A DNA stretch of 64,000 nucleotides from assembly GCF_019097595.1 (NCBI RefSeq), contig NC_080714.1, positions 9,340,759-9,404,758 on the forward strand, given 5' to 3'. This document shows positions 62,981 through 64,000 of this stretch, one piece after another. The translations under genes and the position numbers were made by a program. The notes under the pieces were generated by a model. The model was not told the origin of the DNA, made no database searches, and saw only the letters and a program-made list of their open reading frames with translations. The stretch comes from Hemibagrus wyckioides (taxonomy: Eukaryota; Chordata; Actinopteri; Siluriformes; Bagridae). How positions within the stretch are numbered: position 1 is the first letter of the stretch; each line of letters opens with the position of its first letter.

Positions 62981-64000
62981 GTAAGAGAGTCTGAATTCTT
63001 CAGAAATTCGTCAGAAACTGATCATCTGTGAAACCCGGCATTGCCTTTAGTCAGTCACCTCTCAGTTACATTGATTGTGCCTTGACCAGAAGCAAAATAT
63101 ATTTGCAGGTGGATTTGAAAGGTTTGAACTGAAAAATTTTTTTGGGAATGCAGAAATCTGGATTTATTTTATTTTATTTTTTTTGCCAAACCAAATCAGA
63201 AGACCTTCAAATGTAAGGTATAGTACGTTTATCCCTACAAAAAAAAACCCAACAGCATTGCATATGCATGCTTTTGTTACTAAAGAAGTGATTTTACTCA
63301 TCATTTAAAGATCTCAAAAGACAATTTGACATAAGACAACAAAAGTAGCCCTCATAAAGAAATAATGGTACTATGAATGTGAACATTGTTAAAACATCCA
63401 AATCTACATTTTTTATTTCCTTTGCTAATGCCTGCTTAGATTTCAGTAGCTGATGTAAAAGTCAGCAAGTCTACCTATTGGTAAATATTGCTTATTAGCA
63501 ATGGATATTTAACTGCACATCCGGCAAATATCATAACTGCTATTTACAAGCTTGTGTTTAAAGTTCAATGCTTCCACCTCACTATGAGAAACGCACGTAA
63601 ACGAACAGACCATCGCTTTCTAAAATTTCTAAACCTTTACTTTATTTCCAGGTCAACGAACCAAAATAGGAAAAGAGACCAGATTAAGTTGCTCACTCAG
63701 TGTCTGAAAGGACCCGCCCACCTCCACTGTGATTGGCTGGTACACTGCGCCACTCACACCACCTCAAATATACTCATCACTCGTCAGAAAGTCTGTTAGT
63801 TTAATAACATTTCTTATGATGAGGTGGAAACACTGTTCCTTTTAACCCAAGCATCTAAACAGCAGATATTATATGGAGCTCTGGAAAACAATACATATTT
63901 TTTCAATAATACACATTCAACATGATTGCTGAAAGTGACTGACTGCGTTTTTCTCTTCTGCTCAGCCATTACAACAACCTAACAAACTCCTACTTCTCTA
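62981..64000. other. mmp23 intron or downstream region, to window edge
   Basis: AT-rich. An acceptor-like ctttatttccag at 63643-63654 is followed in the required phase by an early TGA, so I do not call an exon there. Confidence 0.5.

Noticed and set aside
63654..63800. Possible next mmp23 exon after a good acceptor (ctttatttccag)
   Set aside because: In the phase required by the exon ending at 62980 it reads about 18 codons (including RTKIGKETRLSCSLSV) and then TGA. It lacks the expected Ig-domain sequence and there is no good donor. The likeness to an Ig strand is probably chance.

Overview
This is vertebrate, almost certainly teleost fish, nuclear DNA. The genes have short exons and long introns, teleost-type Tc1/mariner-like remnants and tRNA-derived SINEs are dispersed throughout, and simple repeats are frequent. 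An ostariophysan such as a catfish is plausible from the repeat style, but this is inference. There is no bacterial, phage, CRISPR or operon content. Three protein-coding genes can be read with confidence.

Region 1 (about 0.6-40 kb, minus strand) is the 5' part of mib2 (Mind bomb 2 E3 ubiquitin ligase). Six coding exons (588-695, 974-1116, 2169-2363, 3414-3520, 12566-12737, 15211-15621) have matching splice phases. They encode the N-terminal MIB/HERC2 - ZZ zinc finger - MIB/HERC2 - MIB-repeat block. The ankyrin and RING parts lie off the left edge. A probable first exon ends at 39460 beside a CpG-rich, NRF1-motif promoter near 40.05 kb, leaving a first intron of about 24 kb. That intron holds a G-rich 26-bp minisatellite, Tc1 remnants, SINEs and a LINE RNase H fragment.

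Region 2 (44.1-46.5 kb, minus strand) is complete ubiad1, the UbiA prenyltransferase that makes menaquinone-4. It has two coding exons (346 residues) and a likely 5' untranslated exon.

Region 3 (50.9 kb to the right edge, plus strand) is mmp23, a membrane-anchored matrix metalloproteinase. Six exons cover the signal anchor, furin site, catalytic domain and ShK toxin-like domain. The C-terminal Ig-like part is off the right edge. One mmp23 intron needs a GC-AG splice pair.

The rest is intronic or intergenic: four short deleted copies of one Tc1 family (two share an inverted duplication at the deletion junction), three other Tc1 families, SINEs that share a head and core but differ in tail, and microsatellites. 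I see no evidence of a new multi-gene system. The most useful leads are the alternative mib2 N-terminus, the GC-AG intron, the hairpin-bearing Tc1 derivatives, the higher-order minisatellite and the placement of ubiad1 between mib2 and mmp23.
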